64,000 nt of DNA, from assembly GCA_004193285.1 (NCBI GenBank), contig SECP01000017.1, positions 1 to 64,000 on the forward strand, in the 5' to 3' direction. This document shows positions 24,787-34,327 of this stretch, piece by piece. Within the stretch, counting starts at the first letter, position 1; each line of letters starts with the position of its first letter. Position numbers and translations under genes: made by a program. This stretch comes from Myxococcales bacterium. Lineage in GTDB: Bacteria; Myxococcota_A; Polyangia; Polyangiales; Polyangiaceae. The notes below the pieces were generated by a model. The model was not told the DNA's origin, did no database searches, and saw only the letters and a program-made list of their open reading frames with translations.

Positions 24787-25612
24787 CCGGATCGCAGAGT
24801 CTTCGTCCCAAGTCCGAAAACGTGTCGACGCCGAAGGTGAGCCACTCGGCGTCGATACCGAAGGGAGTCGCCGGGTCGGTGCGGCCGGTCTTCACTTCAC
24901 AGCGGCGCTGCAAGGTGTGGTCCAGGGTGGCGCCTGCGCCCCAGCTATCACCGGGATCGACGCCGATTTCGCCGAGGATGTCTTGCACCACCCCTTGGCA
25001 GACGAGGGCGAGCGCGTCGTCACCATTGAAGCTCAGGTTGGAGGCGACGTCACAAGCTGCTTCCCCTGATTCATACAGATCGTGGGAGCAAAGCACCAGC
25101 ACCGCCTCGCTGGCGACGCTGCCGTCGAGCGCGACCTTGCTAGGAGCTGCCTTACCGTTGAAGAAGGTGTGAAGCTCGCAGCCCTGTAGTGAGCCGCCTT
25201 CGAGCGCAAAGATCTCCAGCGCCTTGTTGCTCTTCGAGCCTTCCACGTATTCGCTGAACAAGAGCCGTGGCGGCGGCGCCACCTCCCCACCCTCGCCGGC
25301 GGAGCCACCAGTGCCGCCACTTTCCCCCCCGTGGCCCGCTTCGGCGGGGTCCATGGGAGGGAGGCCGCCAGCCCCGCCGCCACCCTTCGAGGAGCCGCTA
25401 CCTCCCTTCGATGCGGCGACGGATTCCTTGAGCGGCGCCGAGGAGTTGCTGCCCGAAGCGCCGCCCGAGCCGCTCACGCCCGTCACGCCTTCGGCGGGGC
25501 CCGCGCCGCCGCTCGCCTTTTGCTGACCGTAGCCGTCGGGCAGCGACAGATCTTGGCCGCAGCCGGCCGCGCAGAACACCCCCACCACCCAACCCCGATT
25601 GAATCTTCCCAT
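24767..25612 (-). CDS. Lipoprotein with lamin-tail-like domain
   Basis: From the ATG at 25612 the product is 281 residues: a short signal with Cys in AAGC, a Gly/Ser-rich linker (about 30-110, many GG and SG pairs), then a lamin-tail-like domain. That domain starts LLFSEYVEGSKSNKALEIF, contains the typical LSFNGDDALALVCQG and DILGEIGVDPG and ends near EWLTFGVDTFSDLGR. Such domains occur on secreted nucleases and surface proteins of myxobacteria and probably bind ligands or nucleic acid. No nuclease domain is present here. The 3' end overlaps the cytochrome gene antiparallel by 20 nt. Confidence 0.82.
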   Translation of the reverse strand: MGRFNRGWVVGVFCAAGCGQDLSLPDGYGQQKASGGAGPAEGVTGVSGSGGASGSNSSAPLKESVAASKGGSGSSKGGGGAGGLPPMDPAEAGHGGESGGTGGSAGEGGEVAPPPRLLFSEYVEGSKSNKALEIFALEGGSLQGCELHTFFNGKAAPSKVALDGSVASEAVLVLCSHDLYESGEAACDVASNLSFNGDDALALVCQGVVQDILGEIGVDPGDSWGAGATLDHTLQRRCEVKTGRTDPATPFGIDAEWLTFGVDTFSDLGRRLCDPVSRSTP

Positions 25613-25670
25613 GTCCTCTGCTCGGTCGGGGCGCGGGTAAGTTGCCGACTTTCGCGTCGTCACCTCGAGC

Positions 25671-28600
25671 TCAGTGAAAGTCGCGCGACACCTTGGAGAT
25701 GTCGCGCCCCGGCACGTCCAGCCGGAGCAAGGACTCGACCATCACGTGAATCACCGGCGCGACCTCGGCCGCTTCGTCCACGAGCGGATCGTGCGGGATC
25801 TCGACGCGCACCCCGGGCGGCTTACCCTGCCGCTCGATGGTGCCGCGCGCCAGCATGATGGCCGCGTGCCGCGCAGGTAGCCGGTACTCCTCGTACACGC
25901 GGCTCCATAGAACCAAATTCAAGAATCCGGTTTCATCCTCAAGGGTGATGAACACGACGCCGCTCGCGGTGGCCGGCTGCTGCCGGCAGGTGACCACGCC
26001 CGCTACCTCCACGCGCTGGCCCTGGTGGCAGTCGAACAGCTCGGCCGCGGTGACCACGCGACGCGCCCGCAATTTGTCGCGGAAATGGCGCATCGGGTGG
26101 TCACCGACGGAAAGGCCCTTGTGCCGGTAATCCAGGAGCAGCCGTTCCCCCGCCCGGAGCTCCGGCAAGCGCTCCGTCGGCTCCGGGACCGCACGCTGTC
26201 CGAACAGCCCCGGCGCGCGCGGGGCTCTCGCTTGCCACAGCGCCGCGCGCCTCGTTCGCGAAAGGCTCTCGAAGGCGCCCGCTTCCGCCAGCGCCTCCAC
26301 GTCGTCCTTGCGCAAATCGCAGCGCCGCACCACGTCGTCCACGTTCGCGAAACGCCACTCGCTGCGCACCGCTTCTATCCGCTTGGCCACGCTCTCACCA
26401 ATGCCCTTGATGAGCCGCAAGCCGAGCCGCAACGCGGAGGAGCCGTCCTCGAGCTTCTCCAGCGTGCTGTCCCAATTGCTGTGAGCGACGTCCACGTCCC
26501 GCACCGTTACCCCGTGCCTCACTGCATCTTGAATGAGCGTGGAGGGGGTATAAAAGCCCATCGGCTGCGAGTTGAGCAGGGCGCAGCAAAAATGCGCAGG
26601 AAAGTGCAGCTTTTCCCAAGAAGACGCGTAGACCAAGAGCGCGAACGACGCCGCGTGGGATTCTGGAAATCCGTATTCACCGAAGCCCTTGATCTGCTCG
26701 AACAAAGCCTCCCCGAACTCGCGGTGAATGCCATTTTTTTCGAAGCCGCTCAGCAAGCGGTCACGGTGGCGCATCAAGCGGCCGTTCTTCTTCCACGCCG
26801 CCATGTCACGCCGTAGTTGGTCTGCCTCACCGCCTGAATAGCCGGCGCCGACGATCGCGATCTCCATCACTTGCTCTTGAAAGAGCGGCACCCCCAGCGT
26901 ACGCCCGAGGATCGGCTCCAGGAGCGGGTGCGGCGAGGTCGGCTTTTCCTCACCATTTCGGCGCTTCAAATACGGATGCACCATGCCGCCCTGAATCGGC
27001 CCCGGCCGCACGATCGCGACCTCGATCACCAGGTCGTAAAATTTATTGGGGCGGAGCCGCGGCAGCATCGCCATTTGCGCGCGGCTCTCGATCTGAAAGA
27101 CGCCGACCGTGTCCGCGTTGCTGATCATGGAGTAGACGGCGCGCTCTTCGTCGGGGATGCGAGTCAGCGCCAAAATGGGGTCGAACTCCTGCATCGGCGC
27201 CGCTCCTTGAGGCACCGGCAGCGCGCCATCCGCATGAATCAAGGCCAGCGCTTTGCGGATGGCGGTGAGCATGCCGAGCCCCAAAACATCCACCTTGAAG
27301 AAGCCGAGCTCATCGATGTCGTCTTTGTCCCAAGGCACCACCGTGCGATTCGGCATGCGCGCTGGCTCCACCGGGGCTACGTGAGAGAGTGACTCCGCGG
27401 AGAGCACGAAGCCGCCCACGTGAATCGACAAGTGCCGCGGAAAGCCGCCGAGCTGCCGAGACAGCTCGATGACCTGACTCAGCCGTTTGCCCTCGACGTC
27501 CAACCCCAAGCTGCGCGCGTGCTTCTCGCTCTGCTCTGCGTCGTCCCAATGACCTATCGAGGCGCTCAGCCTGTCTACCGTCTCGAGCGGCAGGCTGAAG
27601 GCTTTCCCTACCTCACGCAGGGCGGATTTGCCGCGGTAACAGATCACCTCCGAGACCATGGCCGCGCGGTCACGGCCCCACTTTTCGTAAATATCTTGAA
27701 TGACCTCTTCGCGCCGCTCGTGCTCGAAATCCACGTCGATGTCCGGCGGCTCGGCGCGCTCGACGCTCAAGAACCGCTCGAAGAGCAGGTTGGACCGTGA
27801 AGGATCCACGGCCGTGATCCCGAGCGCGTAGCACACCACGCTGTTTGCAGCGCTGCCTCGACCTTGGCACAAGATCTTGCGGCGCCGTGCCATCTCCACC
27901 ACCTCGCGCGTGCTCAAAAAGTAAGGCGCGACCGCCATGCGCCGGATCACGTCCAGCTCTTTTTCGACTTGGTCCCGCACCGTCGCCGGCACTCCCGCCG
28001 CAAAGCGCTCACGGAGGCCTTCCTCGGTCAGGCGTCGCAGCTGCTCGTCCGCGCTCTCGCCCGGCAGCAGCGTGCACGGAAATTGGTACTTCAGCTCCGT
28101 GAGTGAAAACGTCAGGCGTTCGCCGACCTCGCCGGCGCGCTCCACCCACTCCGGGTGCTCCGCAAAGCGCCGCCTCATCTCCTCCTCCGAGCCCAGCGTT
28201 GCCTCGGCGTTGGGCGTCAGCGCCGTGCCCGCCCTCTCCAAAGTCGTCCCGAGCCGGATGCAGTGAAGCACGTCCGCGAGCGGCTTGCGTGAGCGCTCGT
28301 GGTACAGCGGCCGCGCGCTCGCCACGACCTCGAGGCCGTGCTGAGCCGACCAGCGCTCGACGGCTTCGATGCGCTCACGGTCGAAGCCGTCCCGATGACG
28401 ATGTGCGGCCAAGAAGCCGCGCTCCCCGAATACTTCTCGAACCGTTTGCAGAAGCGCGGGCGTCGGCGTGCTCGCGTCGCCCGGTCGGCGCGGCGCCGGC
28501 ACGATCGCCACCAGCCCCTCGTGGTGCCGCTCGAGCCAGTCCAGCCTCAGCGCGCTCGTTCCCTTCTCTCGCCCGTCATGCGACAGCGTGAGCAAGCGGC

Positions 28601-28880
28601 ACAAGTTCTGGTAGCCGCGGTGCGTCTCCACCAGCAGCGCCAGCACCGGCGGCTCGACCTCTTTCGGGTGCTCGCCTACCGTCAGCTCTGCTCCCACGAT
28701 CACGCGCTGCCCCAGCTCGCGCCCGGCGCGAAGCGCGCGTACCGAGCCATACAGCCCGTCCCGATCGCAGAGCGCGACGGCGGCTAGCTTCAGCTCCCGA
28801 GCACGACTCACTACCTCTTCGGGGTGAGAGGCCCCGCGCAGAAACGAAAACGAAGAGCGGGCGAGCAGCTCGGTGAACAC
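25671..28880 (-). CDS. dnaE2: Error-prone DNA polymerase III alpha subunit, DnaE2 (ImuC)
   Basis: The protein (1069 residues from the GTG at 28880) is a family C polymerase: N-terminal PHP domain (FSFLRGASHPEEVV; LCDRDGLYGSVRA), polymerase core with the catalytic acidic motif PPDIDVDFEHERREEV, GRGSAANSVVCYALGIT and FQIESRAQMAMLPRL, helix-hairpin-helix region (LGLRLIKGIGESVAKRIEAV) and an OB-fold (VEVAGVVTCRQQPATASGVVFI). The ~1070-residue length and lack of the tau-binding tail fit DnaE2 rather than replicative DnaE1. It performs SOS-induced translesion synthesis with ImuA/ImuB. The frame extends to an ATG at 28925, but a LexA-like box lies within that stretch and family homology begins after it, so the GTG was chosen. 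Confidence 0.93.
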   Translation of the reverse strand: MFTELLARSSFSFLRGASHPEEVVSRARELKLAAVALCDRDGLYGSVRALRAGRELGQRVIVGAELTVGEHPKEVEPPVLALLVETHRGYQNLCRLLTLSHDGREKGTSALRLDWLERHHEGLVAIVPAPRRPGDASTPTPALLQTVREVFGERGFLAAHRHRDGFDRERIEAVERWSAQHGLEVVASARPLYHERSRKPLADVLHCIRLGTTLERAGTALTPNAEATLGSEEEMRRRFAEHPEWVERAGEVGERLTFSLTELKYQFPCTLLPGESADEQLRRLTEEGLRERFAAGVPATVRDQVEKELDVIRRMAVAPYFLSTREVVEMARRRKILCQGRGSAANSVVCYALGITAVDPSRSNLLFERFLSVERAEPPDIDVDFEHERREEVIQDIYEKWGRDRAAMVSEVICYRGKSALREVGKAFSLPLETVDRLSASIGHWDDAEQSEKHARSLGLDVEGKRLSQVIELSRQLGGFPRHLSIHVGGFVLSAESLSHVAPVEPARMPNRTVVPWDKDDIDELGFFKVDVLGLGMLTAIRKALALIHADGALPVPQGAAPMQEFDPILALTRIPDEERAVYSMISNADTVGVFQIESRAQMAMLPRLRPNKFYDLVIEVAIVRPGPIQGGMVHPYLKRRNGEEKPTSPHPLLEPILGRTLGVPLFQEQVMEIAIVGAGYSGGEADQLRRDMAAWKKNGRLMRHRDRLLSGFEKNGIHREFGEALFEQIKGFGEYGFPESHAASFALLVYASSWEKLHFPAHFCCALLNSQPMGFYTPSTLIQDAVRHGVTVRDVDVAHSNWDSTLEKLEDGSSALRLGLRLIKGIGESVAKRIEAVRSEWRFANVDDVVRRCDLRKDDVEALAEAGAFESLSRTRRAALWQARAPRAPGLFGQRAVPEPTERLPELRAGERLLLDYRHKGLSVGDHPMRHFRDKLRARRVVTAAELFDCHQGQRVEVAGVVTCRQQPATASGVVFITLEDETGFLNLVLWSRVYEEYRLPARHAAIMLARGTIERQGKPPGVRVEIPHDPLVDEAAEVAPVIHVMVESLLRLDVPGRDISKVSRDFH

Positions 28881-28884
28881 GGTG

Positions 28885-28901
28885 ACTGAACACGCTATCA
28901 G
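28885..28901 (-). promoter_or_regulatory. LexA-type SOS box before dnaE2
   Basis: On the minus strand the site reads CTGATAGCGTGTTCAGT, a CTGA-N8-TCAG palindrome. It matches the published Myxococcus xanthus LexA consensus (CTRHAMRYBYGTTCAGS, from memory) at 15 of 17 positions and ends 4 nt before the GTG start at 28880. The matching box before imuA supports the assignment. Confidence 0.72.
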
Positions 28902-28986
28902 TATCCGTATGCTCGCCAACTCCATTCGAAATTTACATATAAAAACCTATGCTTACGCCTGACTCTCAAAGGTAAATGATGGGGTT

Positions 28987-30294
28987 TCAGCGCCGCGTCA
29001 TGCAGCCGAGCTCCCACTCGGACTCGACGAACGGGGCCGACGTCGCCGCCACCTGCGGGTAGCCCCCGACCGCTTGCTCGGAATCGATGATCGCCGACGA
29101 GCCGTCCCTCGCTTGCTGCACGATGCGCGCGTCCACGGTGTCGCGCTCCCAGTGCCTCGCTCCCACGACCGTCGCGAGCCGCTCGACGAGGCCGCGGGCT
29201 GGCTCCGCCACGAAGCCTGGAGGCCAAACCGGCGCGCTGGCCACCTGGCGCAGGTTCTCGAGCGCTCCTCCGAGGAGCGGTACGGCCGCACCTGCTCGGT
29301 CCAGGGCCACGTTGTCCTTCAAGAACACGTCACAGCTCCCGATGCCGCTGGAGAACAGGAGCGGCATGCCAGCCGGCGTGTCCTTGCCGTAGTGCAGCAC
29401 GTTGCCAACGACGGCCATTTGCCCCATCTCGGGCGGGTGCCCCTGCCACTCGTCGGCGACGAGCGTGTACTTCATCGCGTACTTGCCAGGGTTGACGACC
29501 CAGTTGCTTGCGACCACCCCGCGCGCGCCGCCCTTGAAGAAGGGATTGCGCTCCGTGTTGCTCGCGTACAAGTTGCCGAACACCAGCACCCCCGTCACGT
29601 TGTCGTGAATCAGGCTGCCCTTGGAGTGCTCACCCTTTTCGTGCGTCGCGTGGGCTAGCCCCTCCGCGACGATGTTGTGACTGAAGGTGACGCGGTGAGA
29701 GGTGTTCTCTCGCCATTCGTCCGGCGTCGCGCCCTTGAAGCGGCTGCCCGAGGCGCTCAAGTTTTCGTCCACGGCCCAGGTCAGAGAACAGTGGTCGACC
29801 ACGAAGTCGTGCGTTCCGGACGAGCTGGAGATGCCGTCCGGCTCCCAGCCGATCGGCTGACCGGCGGCGCCCGGCCGGACCCGCAGGTGCTGGAGCACGA
29901 CGTCATGCGTGCTCACCGAGATGCCGCCGCGAACCAGCGTGATGCCGGGAGAAGGCGCCGTTTGCCCCGCCACGGTGACGAAAGGCTCGCGCACCTTCAA
30001 GGTGGCAAGCTCGAGATCGATCACACCGCCCACCTCGAACACGATGACACGTGGACCCGAAGCGGCGAGCGCCTCCGCCAACGAGCCGGGACCAGTCGCG
30101 CTCAGCGTGCTGACACGGAGCACCTGCCCCCCGCGCCCGCCCCGAGTCTCCTGCGCCCAGCCGCGCGCCCACTCACAGCGCGTCGCCGGGATAGCGGGCG
30201 CGGCTGCTGACGGAGCAGGAACCGGCGCGGTGACGGCGGCGGGCTCCGCCGGGCGACAACTACAAGCAGCAAAGACCAACCAGAGCAGTCGCAC
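28987..30294 (-). CDS. Pectate-lyase-like parallel beta-helix lipoprotein
   Basis: The 435-residue protein has a signal with lipobox-like FAACSC, a Pro/Ala-rich linker (about 18-38) and a polysaccharide lyase family 1-like domain. Recognisable parts are the start of the helix (GGQVLRVSTLSATGPGSLAEAL, VIVFEVGGVIDL), VTVAGQTAPSPGITLVRGG, and the active-site-like stretch DGISSSSGTHDFVVDHCSLTW, with later repeats of VTFSHNIVAEGL and VLVFGNLYASN. In characterised pectate lyases this region binds Ca2+ and cleaves polygalacturonate; the substrate here is unknown. It starts with a GTG at 30294 and sits alone between dnaE2 and the kinase, separating dnaE2 from imuAB. Confidence 0.82.
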   Translation of the reverse strand: MRLLWLVFAACSCRPAEPAAVTAPVPAPSAAAPAIPATRCEWARGWAQETRGGRGGQVLRVSTLSATGPGSLAEALAASGPRVIVFEVGGVIDLELATLKVREPFVTVAGQTAPSPGITLVRGGISVSTHDVVLQHLRVRPGAAGQPIGWEPDGISSSSGTHDFVVDHCSLTWAVDENLSASGSRFKGATPDEWRENTSHRVTFSHNIVAEGLAHATHEKGEHSKGSLIHDNVTGVLVFGNLYASNTERNPFFKGGARGVVASNWVVNPGKYAMKYTLVADEWQGHPPEMGQMAVVGNVLHYGKDTPAGMPLLFSSGIGSCDVFLKDNVALDRAGAAVPLLGGALENLRQVASAPVWPPGFVAEPARGLVERLATVVGARHWERDTVDARIVQQARDGSSAIIDSEQAVGGYPQVAATSAPFVESEWELGCMTRR

Positions 30295-30594
30295 CTGGCG
30301 TTATCCCGCTCGGGCGCAGATCGATCAGCGAAGGTGCCGAGCCCGAGCTGCCGAGCGTGCCGCAGCGCGATCCGGGTCAAACACCTCGAATCGCACGGTG
30401 CTGACGCTGATCCAACGCCGGCGAAATAATGCCGCTTTACGCGCCTGCCTGGGACGGACCACCATGCCGCGCATGGCGGAGCGGCTCGTGACAGGCGGCA
30501 AGGCAACGATGCTAACCAACGGTTTCAGCGGCACAGCGCTCCGCGGCGGGTACGGCTCAGTCGGCTTTTGGCCTGAACAGGGGTCCGCTCTCTC
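30295..30594. other. 300-nt divergent intergenic region (pectate-lyase-like gene / kinase)
   Basis: I see no gene and no convincing promoter pair here. A 69-codon minus-strand frame exists at 30325-30534 but has no ribosome site or recognisable product. A CTGAAC half-site resembling an SOS half box lies near 30572 without a partner half. Confidence 0.5.
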
Positions 30595-32544
30595 GTGACC
30601 TCGTCTTCCTCCGTGCCGCCGGCGACGCTGCGCGGGCGCATCATCGAGTCAGACGTGCAGCCCGGGGTGCGTTACCAGCTCGAACGCCACGTCGGCGAAG
30701 GGGGCATGGGAATGGCGTACCTGGCGTGGCGGGAGGCGCCGGACGGCGTGCAGCCCGTCGTGGTGAAGGTCGTCACCCACGGAGTTTATGGAGATCAAGT
30801 TTCACCGGAGCTCGTCGCGCAGAAGGAGGCGGTCGCGCTCGGGCGCCTGAACGAGTGCGTGCCCGCTTGTCCGTTCGTGGTCCGCTTCGTAGACACCGGC
30901 AGCACCGTGCTGTTCGGCCACAAACCGACGCCGTGGATCGCCATCGAGTACGTACACGGCGGCGTCGAGGGCACGACGCTCGACGATCGTCTGATGTATT
31001 CGGTGCACAAAACGGGCTTCGCTTTCGATTCGGGGCGAGCCGCGCACGCGCTGCGCTGCCTCGCCGCTGGGCTGACCGCCATTCACGATGTCGGGGTGAT
31101 CCACCGCGACCTCACGCCCGGCAACGTGCTGTGCTGCGGCTTCGGTGAAGCGGAAATCTTCAAGATCTCCGATTTTGGGTTGGCACGCCCCAAGGGCCTG
31201 GGTCGCACCTTCGCGGGGCTGGGCCTCGGCACTCCCGGCTTCGCCTCTCCGGAGCAAGTCGTTCAGGGTGAAACCGGCCTTGGGCCGCAAACAGACGTGT
31301 TTGCGCTGGCCAGCATCATGTTCACGATGCTCACCAACGAGCCGCTCTTCGCGGGCGAATCGCCGCTCATCGTGTACGAGCAGACGCGCGGGCGCGAGCG
31401 ACGCAGCATCACCTCCAGCGCGAGCTTGAGCCCGGAGCTCCGCGAGCGGGCGGACGCGTGCCGTGCCATCGACGCGGCCATCGCTCGCGCCACGGCGCTC
31501 GAGCCAGAGTCGCGGCCCGCCACCGCGGAGGAGCTCGCGGCCATGGTGCTGCCGTGGCTCGGCGATCAAAACACCGGGCCGCGCTCCAGCCGCCGCTTGA
31601 TCAAGTCGATGCTCAGCTTGTCGGCCCCGGCGGACTTGGCCGGGTTCGACTGGCGCGTCCGTCACCGCCCTCGCGACGACATGATCGTGCAGAGCGCAGC
31701 GTGGGATACGGACGGTCACTGCTTTGCCTTCACTCCGCGTGGCCCCTTTTTCTGGAGCGGCGAGGCTTGGCTCGGCGCCAAGAGCGCGCTGCGCGACCTG
31801 CCTCGCGGCATGAGCTTCACGCGTCGCTACGAAGCGGGCGGGTGGCTCGTGGGCGGCTCGGGCGGCACCCTCGCGGTGTGCTCGACGGCGGGCGTCCGTG
31901 ATCTCGTGCTCTACCCCGACCCGTCGTTCGAATTTTTGGACGCGAACGGCCGCTTCGACGACCTCATCACCGCGGTCGCGCGAAAGCCCGGCCATCCCCC
32001 GCTCCTTTTGGCCATGTCTGCGCGGCGGTGGATGAAGCCGCTCGTGATGGAGGGCGTGCAGAACGTCTCCGGCCTCCTCCGTTTGGACGACGCGCGCTGG
32101 GTGGTGTGCGGCCGGCTCACCGACGGCAGCGGATTCGCCGCGATCTATTCGCCGATGCAGTGGGAGCTCACGCCGCTAGACGTTCCGCGCACGCGCGCCT
32201 TCGTCGGCGGCGCCAGCAGCTTGGAGCGCGAGCTCGCCCTCGTCATCGGCAGCAACGGCGTCGCCCTGCGGATCGAGCGGGACTGCTGCGCCGTCTCGGT
32301 CGTGCAGGGCGCCCCGGATCTCTCCGCGGGCGCGGTAGACGTGCTGGACCGTGAGTGGGCGGCGAGCCTCGGCGCACTGTGGACTCGCGACTCGCGTTCG
32401 GGTCAAGCCTTCGCACCGGCATGGCGGGACTCGGCGTTTCAAGCGCCGTTCATCAGCCTGATCGCGGACGCCGGCTTGATCTTGGCGATGAGCGCCGACG
32501 GCGGCATCGTCGAAGGGCGACGTACCCCCGAGCGCAAGAAATAG
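30595..32544 (+). CDS. Cytosolic Ser/Thr protein kinase with C-terminal propeller-like domain
   Basis: The 649-residue protein has a complete Hanks-type kinase domain at about 25-320: GEGGMGMAYLA (glycine loop), VVVKVV (ATP lysine), VIHRDLTPGNVLC (catalytic loop, His170), ISDFGLARPKG (DFG) and GTPGFASPEQ, with the APE-like and VFALASIMFTMLTNEPLF segments. The catalytic loop reads HRDLTPGN instead of HRDLKPxN; the usual catalytic-loop Lys is Thr, which is seen in some active bacterial kinases. Residues about 340-640 have repeated beta segments (WDTDGHCFAFTPRGPFFW, GGWLVGGSGGTLAVCS), probably a propeller. There is no transmembrane segment. GTG start at 30595, weakly supported by an AGGGG 11 nt upstream. 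Confidence 0.88.
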   Translation: MTSSSSVPPATLRGRIIESDVQPGVRYQLERHVGEGGMGMAYLAWREAPDGVQPVVVKVVTHGVYGDQVSPELVAQKEAVALGRLNECVPACPFVVRFVDTGSTVLFGHKPTPWIAIEYVHGGVEGTTLDDRLMYSVHKTGFAFDSGRAAHALRCLAAGLTAIHDVGVIHRDLTPGNVLCCGFGEAEIFKISDFGLARPKGLGRTFAGLGLGTPGFASPEQVVQGETGLGPQTDVFALASIMFTMLTNEPLFAGESPLIVYEQTRGRERRSITSSASLSPELRERADACRAIDAAIARATALEPESRPATAEELAAMVLPWLGDQNTGPRSSRRLIKSMLSLSAPADLAGFDWRVRHRPRDDMIVQSAAWDTDGHCFAFTPRGPFFWSGEAWLGAKSALRDLPRGMSFTRRYEAGGWLVGGSGGTLAVCSTAGVRDLVLYPDPSFEFLDANGRFDDLITAVARKPGHPPLLLAMSARRWMKPLVMEGVQNVSGLLRLDDARWVVCGRLTDGSGFAAIYSPMQWELTPLDVPRTRAFVGGASSLERELALVIGSNGVALRIERDCCAVSVVQGAPDLSAGAVDVLDREWAASLGALWTRDSRSGQAFAPAWRDSAFQAPFISLIADAGLILAMSADGGIVEGRRTPERKK

Positions 32545-32548
32545 CGGG

Positions 32549-34327
32549 CTAGTCCCCCACCGCTTGGAGGAAGCGACGACCGCTGGGGCGCTCCACGTAG
32601 ACGAGCGCCTCCATACCGCCGGTTTCGCTCTGCAGCCAAAGCCGCAGATAATCCCGCGCGACGGGGCGGCTCCACCACTCCACGGCATCCAGCCGTTGCT
32701 CGAAGCGGAGCCGTTCGATGGTGTAGAGCGTGTGCCCGAGGACGAGCGTACTGCCGGCGCTGATCACCGTCGTGAGCTCCACCGGCTGGGGCAAGAGCCT
32801 GGTGGGCGGGCTAGGCAACCGCGACCAGATGGGCGGCTCCGACTTGCGGAGTGAAGACTTCCGAAGCGAAGACTTGTGGAGCGCAGTGGAGCGAGACGCG
32901 AGGTGTGAGGCCTCCTTGCCCTTGGAGCCTCTGCGCTTAGCGCTTGAAGCTTGCTCCGGCAGCGCCGGCGCGAGCGCGCTTTGCGCTTCTGGCCGATGCG
33001 CGTCCACCAAGCTCAGCACGCCGACTTGAGCCTCGCCGATGTCCGCCGTGAGCTCTGCCAGGACGAGCGGCAGCTCTTCTTCCCCCCGAGCCGTATCCCC
33101 CACCAGTAGCTCCGAGAGCGAAAGCTGGCGCTGAACGATGGGCGTGAGGCGCGGCACCGTGAGCTTCATACCCACGCTGGGGGCCTCCAGCTTCAACCGC
33201 TCCAAGCGCGAAGCCACGATGCGCCGCAAATCTGCCTCCCGATGAAGGGGCTGCGAGAGCTTGAAATGAAGCACTGTATGCGGCGCTACGCCGCGAAAAC
33301 GGGCGATGGTCGAGTCGTACTGGAGCGTCACGTCCAACAGCTCCGCCGCTTCGCCCCGGGCGCAGAGCCGCGCCGAGAGCCGCGCCGCTAAACCACGCAG
33401 CACGAAACCGAGCGGCTCCGTACCGCTCACGGCGTCCTCCCACGTGCTCTCTTCCTCGAGGACGCGGGGTGGCTCGTAAGGGACGAGGGGCGTGTCGTCC
33501 AAGCCTTCACACAAGGACAGGATACGTGCGGCGTCCTTACCGAGGCGGGGGCCGAGCGCCGAGCGAGGTTGACGTGCCAGATCGCCCAAGGTGAGCAGCC
33601 CCAAGCGCGTAAAATACCCTAAGTCATCCGCGTTCAGCGGTAGGGCATGGATGGGGAGCTCCTCGGCTGCGCTTTGAGCACGCGAAGGCTCGATGAGCGT
33701 GACCGCGCCGCTGGCGCCGCTTTTGCTCCACGGCGCCGACCAGCGCGCGAACGCCCTCGCCAGCTCCGGCCCCGCCGATACCGCGATTTTTACGCGGTGC
33801 CCCAGCTCCCGCACTCGCTCTGCCAAGTCTTGTGCGAGCGCTTCTTCTCCCCCGAAGAGGTGCGCGGAGCCGGTGATGTCTACCCACACGGTGTCCGGCG
33901 AGGCGATTGCGACGGTGGCGCCATAACCGAGCGCGACTTCTGCCAAGCCGCCGAGCGCCCGCTCTACCTCTGCTCGCTTGACCTTGACGACGATGAGCTG
34001 CGCGACGAGCGCCGATGCTTCCGCGATGGTTTGCTTGGCGCGGACGCCGAACCGCTCCGCCTCGCGATTGACGGCAGCGAGCGGCTCCGAAGCGGGCAAC
34101 TCCGGCTCTTCCGCGAGCGGCTGCCCACCTACGCTGAGCGAAAGCTGCTGCGGCGCGGGCCTCCCCACCTCGCTTACGACCACCACGCCGAGTGGGCGGT
34201 GCGCCTCTGCCAGCTGCTCTGGCGGGGCCTGGGCCAGCCGCTGACGAAGCGCCAGCTCCACCAGCAGATCTGGCAAAATGAGCGCCAGAACGCGGCGTTT
34301 TTGCGGGTTAGGCGAGCCGCCGAACAT
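32549..34327 (-). CDS. imuB: ImuB, catalytically inactive Y-family polymerase-like mutasome subunit
   Basis: The 592-residue protein follows the Y-family fold but lacks its catalytic acids: the usual DMDxFF is RVLALILPDLLVE (12-24), and the SIDE motif is replaced by VWVDITGSAHLFGGE (147-161), as in known ImuB proteins. A QLSLSELL motif at 401-408 is a good candidate for beta-clamp binding. The C-terminus ends in the family's WWSRPVARDYLRLW (551-564). A basic, Ser-rich insert (about 459-500) contains the repeat SSLRKSSLRKS. ImuB links DnaE2 to the clamp and ImuA during SOS mutagenesis. It overlaps imuA by 20 nt; GAGGT precedes the ATG at 34327. Confidence 0.9.
   Translation of the reverse strand: MFGGSPNPQKRRVLALILPDLLVELALRQRLAQAPPEQLAEAHRPLGVVVVSEVGRPAPQQLSLSVGGQPLAEEPELPASEPLAAVNREAERFGVRAKQTIAEASALVAQLIVVKVKRAEVERALGGLAEVALGYGATVAIASPDTVWVDITGSAHLFGGEEALAQDLAERVRELGHRVKIAVSAGPELARAFARWSAPWSKSGASGAVTLIEPSRAQSAAEELPIHALPLNADDLGYFTRLGLLTLGDLARQPRSALGPRLGKDAARILSLCEGLDDTPLVPYEPPRVLEEESTWEDAVSGTEPLGFVLRGLAARLSARLCARGEAAELLDVTLQYDSTIARFRGVAPHTVLHFKLSQPLHREADLRRIVASRLERLKLEAPSVGMKLTVPRLTPIVQRQLSLSELLVGDTARGEEELPLVLAELTADIGEAQVGVLSLVDAHRPEAQSALAPALPEQASSAKRRGSKGKEASHLASRSTALHKSSLRKSSLRKSEPPIWSRLPSPPTRLLPQPVELTTVISAGSTLVLGHTLYTIERLRFEQRLDAVEWWSRPVARDYLRLWLQSETGGMEALVYVERPSGRRFLQAVGD

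Noticed and set aside
30325..30534. 69-codon minus-strand frame in the kinase/pectate-lyase-like gap
   Set aside because: No Shine-Dalgarno, Arg/Ala-rich translation, no similarity; kept as non-coding.
32770..32950. Short direct DNA repeats (GAAGACTT/GAAGCGAAGACTT) that might be a mobile-element scar
   Set aside because: They are in frame within imuB and encode the SLRKSSLRKS insert, so a coding repeat is the simpler explanation.
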